Shown here: positions 1-8,210 of the stretch, one piece after another
Layout of the letters: every line of letters begins with the position of its first letter
How positions within the stretch are numbered: the stretch's first letter is position 1
Assembly (NCBI GenBank): GCA_023408315.1
Contig: JAEYKI010000012.1
Coordinates: forward strand, 1-58,392
Direction of reading: 5' to 3'
Length of the DNA: 58,392 bases
Source of the DNA: Bacillota bacterium
Lineage (GTDB): Bacteria > Bacillota > Clostridia > Christensenellales > Christensenellaceae
The notes under the pieces: model-generated
The model's input: the letters and a program-made list of their open reading frames with translations, nothing else
Told to the model about the DNA's origin: nothing
The model's database searches: none
Translations under genes and position numbers: made by a program

Positions 1-229
1 CGCACACGCCCTCGCGCGCAAACTTCCGGGCGCAGGCGGATGCTTCCGCCACCCCGCCAATGGTTGAATCCGCTAGCACGCACTCAACCGGCTTGCCAAA
101 ACGGTCCTTTAAATGATTTCCAATCAGTTCCGCGGCAGCCTTTGCCATGCGCATTGTCTGCTCTTCCAGGCTCTCCCGTATCCCGTTTTCCCGTCCGTCT
201 ATCGTTGGCCGTATTCCTATCTTCGCCAT
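1..229 (-). CDS. fucI: L-fucose isomerase, N-terminal part (runs off window)
   Basis: Only the first 76 codons are in the window; the gene continues beyond base 1. The translation starts MAKIGIRPTIDGRENGIRES and continues with LEEQTMRMAKAAAELI, which is the characteristic start of FucI (KIGIRPxIDGRxxGxRESLEEQTM). FucI is a cytosolic Mn2+ enzyme that interconverts L-fucose and L-fuculose, and also D-arabinose and D-ribulose. The start is ATG at 227-229 with a GGAGGA ribosome-binding site at 237-242. It is the last visible gene of the minus-strand operon, downstream of the mutarotase and separated from it by a hairpin-rich spacer. The family assignment is strong; which sugar is used in vivo is inferred. 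Confidence 0.9.
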   Translation of the reverse strand, partial: MAKIGIRPTIDGRENGIRESLEEQTMRMAKAAAELIGNHLKDRFGKPVECVLADSTIGGVAEASACARKFAREGVC

Positions 230-257
230 ATTTCTATCCTCCAAAAAAATCAACTAT

Positions 258-412
258 TTTGGAGGCTCCCCGCCTCCAAACCTCCGGTCAAAGGGTCGAT
301 TGACCCTTTAAAATCCCAATCCCAAACATAACATTTTTAATGGCATGTTTGACATTAAAAGTCTTTTGCTTCTTTTCTTCAGAAAAGAAGTAGGGCACGG
401 GGCAAAGCCCCG
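258..412. repeat. Hairpin-dense spacer between mutarotase and fucI
   Basis: Four short palindromes are packed into about 155 bp. They are 258-280 (9-bp arms TTTGGAGGC/GCCTCCAAA), 290-309 (8-bp arms AAAGGGTC/GACCCTTT), 369-390 (9-bp arms CTTCTTTTC/GAAAAGAAG) and 398-412 (6-bp arms CGGGGC/GCCCCG). No reading frame here looks real. The arrangement resembles intergenic palindromic repeats rather than a simple terminator, because no hairpin has a proper T-tract on the minus strand. Transcription into fucI probably passes through it, so it may act as an mRNA stability or processing element. Confidence 0.5.
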
Positions 413-418
413 ACAAAC

Positions 419-742
419 CTAGTCGCAATGAAAAACCTCGTCCAGGTCCATCCACCACGCCCCCTCCGGCCGCTCCGGCACCGGTGCCTGGCAGGGCATG
501 CACTCTGCCCACCACTGTTGGGTCAGCGGATCCTCAGCCATTTTCTTCATATCCGCTTCGTAGTCGCTGCCAGTATATTCATAATAAGCAAATAACTTAT
601 TGTTATATACATATATAGAATAATTGTGGATGTTGCAGATGTCAATCATATCCAGTACACCCTGCCATGCATTTGCATGCAATTTTTTATAATATTCCAG
701 CTTTTCAGGCACAATCCCAATTACCTGTCCAAATCTTCTCAT
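419..742 (-). CDS. L-rhamnose mutarotase family protein (DUF718)
   Basis: This 107-residue protein has the length and layout of the RhaM/RhaU family, which catalyses anomeric interconversion of L-rhamnose or related 6-deoxy sugars. Visible family features are the N-terminal MRRFGQVIGIVPEKLEYYKK with the conserved Tyr, HNYSIYVYNNKLFAYYEY in the middle, the QQWW box and a C-terminal LDEVFH. A GGGAGG ribosome-binding site precedes the ATG. It lies between a URO-D-family gene (17 bp upstream) and fucI. With FucI next door, L-fucose or a related deoxy-hexose is as likely a substrate as L-rhamnose. Confidence 0.8.
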   Translation of the reverse strand: MRRFGQVIGIVPEKLEYYKKLHANAWQGVLDMIDICNIHNYSIYVYNNKLFAYYEYTGSDYEADMKKMAEDPLTQQWWAECMPCQAPVPERPEGAWWMDLDEVFHCD

Positions 743-758
743 ATAAACCCATCCTCCC

Positions 759-1883
759 CTACAACTTGAGCGGATATTTCCCGTACTCCCGCACCAGTTT
801 CACCATGTATGCGTAACTCTCCGGGTCCACATCGCTGGAAACGGAATGGTCGCTCTGGCAGATCCAGCCGCCGCCCCTGGCAGCTTGCATCTTGTACAGC
901 ACTTCTTTTTTAATGCGGCCCCTGTCCCCGCTTTCAAGCTCCCGTACGTCCACGTTGCCCACAAACGCCAGCCTGCCGCCGTACGTTTCCTTGAGCTCCA
1001 CAGCATCCAGGTGCGCTTTTACTTCAAGCGGATTATACCCGTCCAGGCCTATCTCAATAAAATCCTCATACACCTGCGTCGCGTTTCCGCATCCGTGGTA
1101 GATCACCATCAGCCCCGCGTTGTGGCAGATATCTATCACGCGCCTTGTAATGGGTTTGAAGTATTGCCGCCACAGTTCGGGAGAAAACAGCATTCCGTTT
1201 ACATAAGCTATGTCTCCCCAAATGTACATACCGGAAAGCTTATCCCCCGCCTCTTTGATCTGATATTCCGCAAGGCCGCATATAAAATTGCCGATGCGTT
1301 CCATAAAGGCTTCAAACATCTCCGGCTCCAAAAGCATCCAATAAAGAGCATTTTCCGTGCCCACACAACGCCAGAGATATTCATACCCCTCGCATACTGA
1401 GCCAAATACCGGGAAATCCGCACAGTAATTGTTCACACGGTCCATCCAGCTTGGGATGTTGCGCAGCAGCCTGTCTCCCAGGCAGTTGATCTGGTCGTCC
1501 CCGCCGCGGTACAACCTCCGCTTGTCGTCCGCAGGCTCAATCACGTAGCTTGCCATTTCTTCCGGCTCTTTTACAGAAAAAGATTCAAAGTGGGGCATCG
1601 CCAGGTCGGCACGCCGGAGGACAGTCGCGCCGAACCCGGTCTTGACCCATATATCCTCTCCCTTTTGATCTACTATCTCAAAATCCCGGATCACCGGATC
1701 CATATTGGGATTCACGACTACATAATCCAGGTCAAACTTGCGGTACATATCCACGTCCGCGCCCCATTTTGCCCGCGCCTTGTCCATAAATCCGGACCAA
1801 AAAAAATCGGATACCGGTATCCTGTCTCCTTCTTTATGTGAGAGCGCAGCGCGAAGCCTGCCCAATTTTTCCTGTTTACTCAT
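759..1883 (-). CDS. URO-D superfamily protein (374 aa)
   Basis: Member of the uroporphyrinogen decarboxylase / MtaA-CmuA methyltransferase superfamily. Visible motifs are WGDIAYVNG near residue 222, the MLFSPELWRQYFKP segment after it, and IYHGCGN at 261-267, whose His263-x-Cys265 matches the zinc-type His-x-Cys of the methyltransferase branch. ATG at 1881-1883 is chosen because GAGG lies 7 nt upstream; a longer frame to 1907 would overlap the gene before it. It is not the heme enzyme: no tetrapyrrole genes are nearby, and its operon contains sugar transport and isomerase genes. No corrinoid protein is encoded in the window, so methyl transfer is unproven. The substrate is unknown. Confidence 0.75.
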   Translation of the reverse strand: MSKQEKLGRLRAALSHKEGDRIPVSDFFWSGFMDKARAKWGADVDMYRKFDLDYVVVNPNMDPVIRDFEIVDQKGEDIWVKTGFGATVLRRADLAMPHFESFSVKEPEEMASYVIEPADDKRRLYRGGDDQINCLGDRLLRNIPSWMDRVNNYCADFPVFGSVCEGYEYLWRCVGTENALYWMLLEPEMFEAFMERIGNFICGLAEYQIKEAGDKLSGMYIWGDIAYVNGMLFSPELWRQYFKPITRRVIDICHNAGLMVIYHGCGNATQVYEDFIEIGLDGYNPLEVKAHLDAVELKETYGGRLAFVGNVDVRELESGDRGRIKKEVLYKMQAARGGGWICQSDHSVSSDVDPESYAYMVKLVREYGKYPLKL

Positions 1884-1896
1884 ACTAATCCCTCGC

Positions 1897-3198
1897 TTAT
1901 TTTGCATATTTCTCCGCCACCCGCATGGCGATTTTTTCCCATTTCCAAAGATTTTCAGGACGGTATTTTACGGTGGAGATGTCCTTCATAATGATCTCCA
2001 CATGCCCTTCTTTGGCATGCTCCATAAATTCCGTTAGCTGCCGCTCCGCTTCTCCCTCGTCAAACAACGCTTCGGCAAAAATAGCCGGGTTGGGCTTGCG
2101 GCTCATCACGTAATCCCCGCCTACTTCCTGCGTGATTTTTTTTGTATCGCACCAGGGCGAAACAGAAAGCTTGCGCAAGTTGGGTATCTTGCGCAGCAGC
2201 CCCATCTTGCTGTCCAGGGGTTCGCAGCAGCCGTAATAGGTAAGCCCAAAGCGAGAAAGCCACCGCAAATCGTGCGCAAGGGCAAAATCCCAGTGCATTT
2301 GCGGCGATACGCTGGAAAGTATCTGCGCGTTGGAGCAACCCCACATGTTTTGGGGGTGCACATGCAGGGGGTTAAAATCCCCTCCCGGCAGATTGCTGGT
2401 ATAGCCGTATCCGCCCGAACCTATCCGTGTGTTGTTGCAATCGAGTGAAAGCATGTTCTGCTCGTCAAACTGATCCAGCTCTACCATCCATGCATCCACC
2501 ATGCGTTCGTATGCCTGGTGTACCATTTCCGGACGCGTCAACAGGTCCACCATGGCTTCCTCTATCCCCCACCAGCGGATCAGGTAATCCCACGGCGTAA
2601 ACCAGATGTGCCTCTGCCCCACCAGTTTTACGTCCATGATCCCGCCAAACACTTCCTGCATGGCTTCCAGATTATATTGCGTTGCTTTTTGCAGGTATGT
2701 GATTTTGGGCATTTGTATTTTGTATATATCTTCCGGTTCGCTGATCTGTATTTTAAAATGCCTGGAGTATATCTCATTGTTCTCGTCCGTATGCGCCGTT
2801 TCTGTCTCTTCCACAATCCCAAAATCCGTGGTGGAAAACACCTTGGGGCATTCGATATAGCCCTTTACAATCATATCTCCCGGCATATGCCTGCGCTGGT
2901 AAATTGTGCGCCGCAAATGCTGTTCCAGGGCCCTTGCCCACGGATGGGTGCAGCGCAGCGTCAGTTCTCCCCCCACATTCATTTCGTGCCATGGTATTTC
3001 GTTGATCCATACCATTGGCCGTTTGGACTTTAAATCGTTCATGGCTGTCCATAGTTCCGCCTTGTGGGACTCCGCGTCCATGCTTGCAAATTCTTTTAGG
3101 GTTTCTCCAAGCCCCCGCAGGATATCCTTATCCGCCTTATTTAAAACAATTTCTTTTTCTTCCGGCATCACGGAGACATGGCTTGGGTCGTGCAGCAT
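1897..3198 (-). CDS. URO-D / MetE-fold family protein (433 aa)
   Basis: Second, longer relative of the URO-D superfamily in the same operon. Visible are MVWINEIPWHEMNVGGELTL in the N-terminal third and a C-terminal TIM-barrel part with LTYYGCCEPL, then KLSVSPWCD and GGDYVMSRKPNP. The YGCCEPL box is the equivalent of the His-x-Cys strand in other members. A strong GGAGG precedes ATG 3196-3198. It ends 13 bp before the next URO-D gene, so the two are co-transcribed. I cannot assign a reaction. Family knowledge allows decarboxylase-like or methyltransferase-like chemistry on a substrate carried by the adjacent transporter. Confidence 0.65.
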   Translation of the reverse strand: MLHDPSHVSVMPEEKEIVLNKADKDILRGLGETLKEFASMDAESHKAELWTAMNDLKSKRPMVWINEIPWHEMNVGGELTLRCTHPWARALEQHLRRTIYQRRHMPGDMIVKGYIECPKVFSTTDFGIVEETETAHTDENNEIYSRHFKIQISEPEDIYKIQMPKITYLQKATQYNLEAMQEVFGGIMDVKLVGQRHIWFTPWDYLIRWWGIEEAMVDLLTRPEMVHQAYERMVDAWMVELDQFDEQNMLSLDCNNTRIGSGGYGYTSNLPGGDFNPLHVHPQNMWGCSNAQILSSVSPQMHWDFALAHDLRWLSRFGLTYYGCCEPLDSKMGLLRKIPNLRKLSVSPWCDTKKITQEVGGDYVMSRKPNPAIFAEALFDEGEAERQLTEFMEHAKEGHVEIIMKDISTVKYRPENLWKWEKIAMRVAEKYAK

Positions 3199-3222
3199 TC
3201 CTTTTTCCTCCTTCTTTTAAAT

Positions 3223-3254
3223 GTTCGGGTGCAACATTACTGCTGCACCCGAAC
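3223..3254 (-). terminator. Intra-operon hairpin after the sugar-binding protein gene
   Basis: Perfect 11-bp inverted repeat GTTCGGGTGCA/TGCACCCGAAC with a 10-nt loop, placed 27 bp after the binding-protein stop codon and before the next gene. The T-run (3255-3261) lies on the plus-strand side; read on the minus strand the hairpin is followed only by ATTTAAAAG. It is therefore more likely a partial terminator or 3'-end stabiliser that raises binding-protein mRNA over the downstream genes. Confidence 0.55.
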
Positions 3255-3280
3255 TTTTTTTATGGAAGGGTCCGCTTTTC

Positions 3281-4531
3281 TTACCACTGGGCGGGCATAT
3301 ATTGATCTACGTCAGACTGTGTGATTACATGCTGCGGCAGATAATATACCGGCTGGTCAAACGTCTTGCCGGAGAACCATTCGGCTGCCAGCTTGATGGG
3401 CGTCGCTCCGTCCGCTTCCGCAGACTGGTATGTGATCGCAAACAGGGAGCCGTCTTTCACGTAGTCCATGCCAACTTTGGAGTTGCCGGCCGCTACAATC
3501 GTGATGTCTGTCCGTCCCGCTGCTTTGCAGGCTTCCACTGCGCCAATGGCCTGCGCGGAGTCGTCCGCCAGAACGATGGCGTTCAGTTTATCGCCAAATT
3601 TGGTGATCCAGTCGGAAACAACCTGTTTGCATTTATCCGCATCGAATCCGGGTGACTGGAAGTCCAGAGTCTTGATATCCGGATATTTCTGGGCCAGTTC
3701 GGCCTGCACGCGGAAATACCTTGCATAGTAGGGTGATCCGCCGGGATTATGGGTGATGTAGGCCACCCCGCCTTTGCCGCCCAGCTTTTGTCCCAGGGCG
3801 TCCGCCAGCATTGCCATCTGGCCAAAATCGTCCGGGCCGGCCCAGGACAGCATGTATTGCATGCCTTCCGCATCGGGCAGCATGTTGGAGCCGATTACGG
3901 GAATGCCTGCCTGGTTGATCCTTCTGAACTGCTCAACAGCAGCCTTGGGATCCAGGGGAACCAGAATAATCATGTCTGGTTTTTCGTTGATGGCCTGGTC
4001 CACCATCTGGTTTTGAACGTTCAGATCCCAGTTGGGGGATTTGATGTTTACCGTCATGCCAAGCGCATTGGCGGCAATCTTTGCCCCATTGGAATAAGCG
4101 GTCAGGTAGGGATGGTCGCCGTTGATAATGATAGTAACTTTTTTGCCCTGTGGTCCATCGCCGGGGGATTTGGGCATTTCTGCCTTCTCGGTCGCTTTAT
4201 ATCCTGCGTATTCCATGTCATACCAGTGCAGGGGATCCGTTTCCTTCAGAGTGCTGGGATCAGCGGGCCTTTCGGGCACTTCTTTCGCCTTAACATCCAG
4301 AAGCAGGGGCTGTCCGTCTGTACCTTTCAGTCCGCTTAAAATGCTGTTAATGTCCTGCGGAGCCGCAGCAGACGCGCTTTCGGCAGCAGACGAAGCCGGA
4401 GCGGCCGATGAGGCCGGCGCAGCCGAAGAAGCTGCCGGTGCAGCCGAGGAAGCCGCGGTGCCCGCTATGGAGCATCCGAACATGGAAAACACCAGTGCGG
4501 CTACCAATACTACAAATAATACTTTTTTCAT
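3281..4531 (-). CDS. Sugar ABC transporter substrate-binding lipoprotein
   Basis: A 416-residue periplasmic-binding-protein type I (RbsB-like) protein. The N-terminus is a signal peptide with lipobox VFSMFGC, followed by a low-complexity Ser/Ala linker (residues ~25-60) that spaces the domain from the membrane. The ligand domain includes KKVTIIINGDHPYLTAYSNG, the NEKPDMIILVPLDPKA segment typical of RbsB proteins, and PVIGSNMLPD. It is followed by a hairpin and preceded by two permeases and an ATPase. The ligand is probably a monosaccharide. FucI and the mutarotase downstream suggest a 6-deoxy-hexose such as L-fucose or a derivative, but this is inference. Confidence 0.85.
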   Translation of the reverse strand: MKKVLFVVLVAALVFSMFGCSIAGTAASSAAPAASSAAPASSAAPASSAAESASAAAPQDINSILSGLKGTDGQPLLLDVKAKEVPERPADPSTLKETDPLHWYDMEYAGYKATEKAEMPKSPGDGPQGKKVTIIINGDHPYLTAYSNGAKIAANALGMTVNIKSPNWDLNVQNQMVDQAINEKPDMIILVPLDPKAAVEQFRRINQAGIPVIGSNMLPDAEGMQYMLSWAGPDDFGQMAMLADALGQKLGGKGGVAYITHNPGGSPYYARYFRVQAELAQKYPDIKTLDFQSPGFDADKCKQVVSDWITKFGDKLNAIVLADDSAQAIGAVEACKAAGRTDITIVAAGNSKVGMDYVKDGSLFAITYQSAEADGATPIKLAAEWFSGKTFDQPVYYLPQHVITQSDVDQYMPAQW

Positions 4532-4575
4532 ACTTTCCTCCTGTATTTATTTTTTTGCCTGCAAAGAGGCAAAAC

Positions 4576-5595
4576 TTATTTCTTCACTTCACGCAGCAGG
4601 CGCAGCCTGATGCCCTTTACCTTGTCCTGCATATACTGCGAAACCGATTCGTACAATACAACGGCTGCCAGCACCGCGCCCGCTGTAAACAGCTGCGCTT
4701 CATACCCCGTTCCAAAGCAGGAGAGCATATTGAATATGGTCATGAGCGCAAGCACCGCAAAATAGCTTTTTATAATGCCGCCCTTGCCTCCCGCCATGGG
4801 TACGCCGCCAATGATAACGGCCGCAATGGTTACCATCAGCGGGCTGATGCCTTTATCGCCCATATTGGGGACCGCCGTTCCCTGGCCCGCCGCAAATAAT
4901 GCGCCCGCAAGAGCGGACAGCGCCCCGCACAGCACAAACCCAATAATCAGCTGCCTGTCTTTTTTGATGCCAGCGAGCCATGCGGTTTCCGCGTTGCCGC
5001 CAACCATATAAAACGCCCGGCCGAATTTTGTTTTTGCCAGAATAATGGCAAATACGATGACCACCGCCAGAGTTATGATGGTAATGGGGGGCAGCAGGGG
5101 AATTTTTGCCGTCAGCAGGAAATCAGAAAAACTGTAGTCGCCGTTCACACTGATGGAACCGCTGTTGGTATACAGGAATATCACACCGTTCACAATAGTC
5201 ATGGTGCCAAGAGTCACAATAAACGAGTTGATTTTCGCCTTGGCAACCAAAAGCCCGTTTAATAGGCCGAAACCCGCGCCAATTGCCACCGCCACCGCAA
5301 AACTTACGCCCCAGCCCAACTTGTTGTTGCTGAAGAGGCCAAGGGCAATAACCGCGCCCAAATTCATTACCTGCTGAATGGAAAGGTCAAGCTGCCCGGT
5401 GATCATCACAATACTAAGGCCAATGGCCAGCATGGCATACAGGTTGACCGTTTTCAAAAGCGAATTTAAATTAAAAGCATTGAAAAAGTTTGGAGCCAAA
5501 AATGTAGCAATCAGGAACAGTACCGCAAATATGATGTATATCCTGTTTTTGTCAATATAATAGCTCGCACTGCGATTGAGTTTGCCATTAAACAT
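4576..5595 (-). CDS. Sugar ABC transporter permease (RbsC type)
   Basis: A 339-residue polytopic membrane protein of the BPD_transp_2/RbsC family with about ten hydrophobic segments. Family markers are VMITGQLDLSIQQVMNLGAV (the G-x-DLS motif) and GGVPMAGGKGGI near residue 265, which contacts the ATPase. It overlaps the other permease gene by 8 bp, so the two are translationally coupled and probably form a heterodimeric pore. The binding protein gene follows after 44 bp. Confidence 0.85.
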   Translation of the reverse strand: MFNGKLNRSASYYIDKNRIYIIFAVLFLIATFLAPNFFNAFNLNSLLKTVNLYAMLAIGLSIVMITGQLDLSIQQVMNLGAVIALGLFSNNKLGWGVSFAVAVAIGAGFGLLNGLLVAKAKINSFIVTLGTMTIVNGVIFLYTNSGSISVNGDYSFSDFLLTAKIPLLPPITIITLAVVIVFAIILAKTKFGRAFYMVGGNAETAWLAGIKKDRQLIIGFVLCGALSALAGALFAAGQGTAVPNMGDKGISPLMVTIAAVIIGGVPMAGGKGGIIKSYFAVLALMTIFNMLSCFGTGYEAQLFTAGAVLAAVVLYESVSQYMQDKVKGIRLRLLREVKK

Positions 5596-6601
5596 CGTCT
5601 CTGCCCAACTTTCTTAAGGATCTGGAATTCAGGAACACAATCATGATAAACACCGCGCCAATAACGATGTACTGCACAAATGTGCCAATCCCAATGAACG
5701 TGAGTATATTGGATAGCATCTTTACGGTAAACACGCCTCCCAGAACGCCAATCAGGTTCCCGCGTCCTCCCGCCAGCGTCATGCCGCCGATCACGATCGC
5801 GGTTGCCGCCTGAAAATCGTATCCGCCGCCATTGTAATACGCGCCCACCTTGCCAAAGGAAGTGATGAAGATGCCCGCCACGCCGGACATAACGGCGGTA
5901 AGGATATAGGCAATCATGATGTTCCGGCTTACGTCGATGCCCGAGAATTTGGCGACCTCCTGGCTGGAGCCAATGATTTTAAGCTCCTGCCCAAACTTTG
6001 TCTTGGTCAGCAGATATTGCGCCAGAATAAAGATCAGAATCATTACAATGACATAAACCGGTATGCCCGCTATTGAAACCCTGGAGAGGTTGATATACTG
6101 CTCAGCTATCTGGGGGTTACTGGAGGCAACCGTATCCGGATAAATCTGTTTGTTGGAATACATCCAGCGAATCAGGCCGCCCAGCATATAATTCATGGCA
6201 AGCGTCCAGATGATGGGGTTTGCCTTAAACTTGCCAATCACAATCCCGTTGATTACACCAATGATGGCCGCCACAACAAGCCCGAGTATAATGGCCGGGA
6301 CAATGCCCAGGGGCAGCGTGTCCACAGATACAATGCCCGCAATGGCAATGGTAATGGGCGCGCCCATATCCACCATGTTTCCGGAATACGTGATAAAAGC
6401 CATGCCCGCGCATACAATCCCAAGGAACGCGCCGGCCTGCACAATATTAAACAGGTTGGAACCGGATAAAAACTTGTCGTTCACAAAAGCGCCTACAATA
6501 ATCAATACCAGCAAAATAAAGTACACGCCAGATTTTGATATCACTTCAGAAACCCTGCTTGTTTTAAGGCTTCTGCCCTCACTGACAGCGGGTGTTGCCA
6601 T
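5588..6601 (-). CDS. Sugar ABC transporter permease (RbsC type)
   Basis: A 337-residue RbsC-family permease. The DLS motif is replaced by GNMVDMGAPITIAIAGIV, a variation seen in second permeases of such pairs. The coupling-loop motif is present as VIGGMTLAGGRGNLIGVLGG near residue 275. Ten or so transmembrane segments are apparent. The start codon lies within the end of the ATPase gene (23-bp overlap), and its end overlaps the next permease, so ATPase, permease and permease are read as one coupled block. Confidence 0.85.
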   Translation of the reverse strand: MATPAVSEGRSLKTSRVSEVISKSGVYFILLVLIIVGAFVNDKFLSGSNLFNIVQAGAFLGIVCAGMAFITYSGNMVDMGAPITIAIAGIVSVDTLPLGIVPAIILGLVVAAIIGVINGIVIGKFKANPIIWTLAMNYMLGGLIRWMYSNKQIYPDTVASSNPQIAEQYINLSRVSIAGIPVYVIVMILIFILAQYLLTKTKFGQELKIIGSSQEVAKFSGIDVSRNIMIAYILTAVMSGVAGIFITSFGKVGAYYNGGGYDFQAATAIVIGGMTLAGGRGNLIGVLGGVFTVKMLSNILTFIGIGTFVQYIVIGAVFIMIVFLNSRSLRKLGRDDV

Positions 6602-8117
6602 TTGCCGTCCCCCCTTCTCCGTTTGCCGCCAAAAGCAGCGTATCCTCGTTTATTTCGTTCTTACTGAATTCGCCGATCATTTTGCCTTCGCGCAGGATAT
6701 ACACCCTGTCGGATAAGCCCACCAACTCGGGCAGGTCGGACGAAATCAGAATCACGCTGTGCCCCTGGTCCGCAATCGCTTCAATCGTCTTATGTATCAG
6801 CATTTTTGCGCCGATGTCCACGCCGCGGGTCGGTTCGTCCAGAATCAGCAGCCTGGGTTTTAAGGCAAGCCATTTGCCAAGCAAAATCTTCTGCTGGTTT
6901 CCGCCGGAGAAGTTGGACACCATGCGGTTGGGCTCGGCCGGGTATATCTGCAGGTTTTTAATCTGCTCCGCCAGTTTTTCCTGGCCCATCTTCTTGGAAA
7001 AAACACCACCCCGCAGCATATCGCCTATCATGGAGGAATAAATGTTTTCTTCCATCGTCAGGCGGAGCGCTAAGCCCTGCAGCTTGCGGCTCTCCGTCAG
7101 GTACGCCATGCCGCGCGTCAAAGCCTGATGCATATTTTTATTCCTTATGGTCTTTCCTTCAAATTCAATGGTGCCTTCCTGAACGGGATCAATCCCTATG
7201 ATCGCGCAGGCAAGCTCGGACCGGCCGGACCCCGCCAGGCCGCAGATGCCCAGTATCTCTCCTTTCCGAACCTCAAACGATACATGGTGAAAAAATCCCC
7301 ACCTGGAAATGTCGCTCGCGCGAAACACCACTTCACCGGCATCTTTTTCGCGTCTGGTATAGAATTTGTCGATTTTCTGGCCCACCATCATTTCCACCAG
7401 TTTTTCGGGCGTCACGTTGCAGATCATGTCTGTGCCCACGTTCTTTCCGTCCCGCATAACCGTTACGCGGTCTGCAATCTCAAATACTTCGGGAAGGTGA
7501 TGCGAGATATAAATAATAGCGATACCCTGCTCCTTTAAGTTCCGGATGATGTCAAACAGCCTTGTAACCTCTTCTCTCGAAAGCGCGGAGGTTGGCTCGT
7601 CCATTACCAGGATGCTGGGCTTTAAATACAGCGCCTTGCCAATTTCCGCAAGCTGCGCCTCGTGCTGGCTAAGCTCGCTGATCTCGATCGTGGGGTCTAT
7701 GTGCTCCAGGCCGACCCGCTTAAGCACTTCCCTTGTAATGCGGACCATTTCTTTTTTGTCCACAAAAATTCCTTTGGTGGGCAGATGGCCAACCAGTATG
7801 TTTTCCGCAACGGAAAGCGGTTTGGCCAGGGACAGTTCCTGATAAATCATGCCAATCCCGTGCTGTTTGGCAATCAGAGGGTCTGTGATCCGGACGACTT
7901 TTCCGCCCACCTCTATGTCTCCCGAATAGTCGTCAAACGAACCGGCAAGCATTTTCATCAATGTCGATTTGCCGGCGCCGTTCTCCCCCATCAGGGCATG
8001 CACTTCACCCGCGCACACCTGAAAATCCACGTTATCCACGGCAAGGGTTCCGGGAAAACTCTTGGATACTTTTCTCATATCCAAAACAACTTTGTCTGCA
8101 GCCTTGTTTTCAGACAA
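6579..8117 (-). CDS. Sugar ABC transporter ATPase, duplicated (RbsA/MglA type)
   Basis: A 512-residue double ATP-binding cassette protein. The first cassette has Walker A GENGAGKS, signature LSQHE and Walker B ILVMDEPTSAL. The second has the degenerate Walker A GLAGSGRSE, signature SGGNQQK and Walker B LLILDEPTRGVDIGAK, as in RbsA. I chose the TTG start at 8115-8117 (TTG TCT GAA) because GAAGGAAGG sits 7 nt upstream; the longer ATG frame would run toward the upstream gene without a comparable site. It energises the two permeases encoded downstream. Confidence 0.88.
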   Translation of the reverse strand: MSENKAADKVVLDMRKVSKSFPGTLAVDNVDFQVCAGEVHALMGENGAGKSTLMKMLAGSFDDYSGDIEVGGKVVRITDPLIAKQHGIGMIYQELSLAKPLSVAENILVGHLPTKGIFVDKKEMVRITREVLKRVGLEHIDPTIEISELSQHEAQLAEIGKALYLKPSILVMDEPTSALSREEVTRLFDIIRNLKEQGIAIIYISHHLPEVFEIADRVTVMRDGKNVGTDMICNVTPEKLVEMMVGQKIDKFYTRREKDAGEVVFRASDISRWGFFHHVSFEVRKGEILGICGLAGSGRSELACAIIGIDPVQEGTIEFEGKTIRNKNMHQALTRGMAYLTESRKLQGLALRLTMEENIYSSMIGDMLRGGVFSKKMGQEKLAEQIKNLQIYPAEPNRMVSNFSGGNQQKILLGKWLALKPRLLILDEPTRGVDIGAKMLIHKTIEAIADQGHSVILISSDLPELVGLSDRVYILREGKMIGEFSKNEINEDTLLLAANGEGGTANGNTRCQ

Positions 8118-8210
8118 AAGCAAGCACCTTCCTTCGTATTCATATTTTTCGGTAGCTGGTTTAAAATTGCTTATGGCTTCAGGAAAAGAAGCCAAAAAAT
8201 CAGAATGTTC

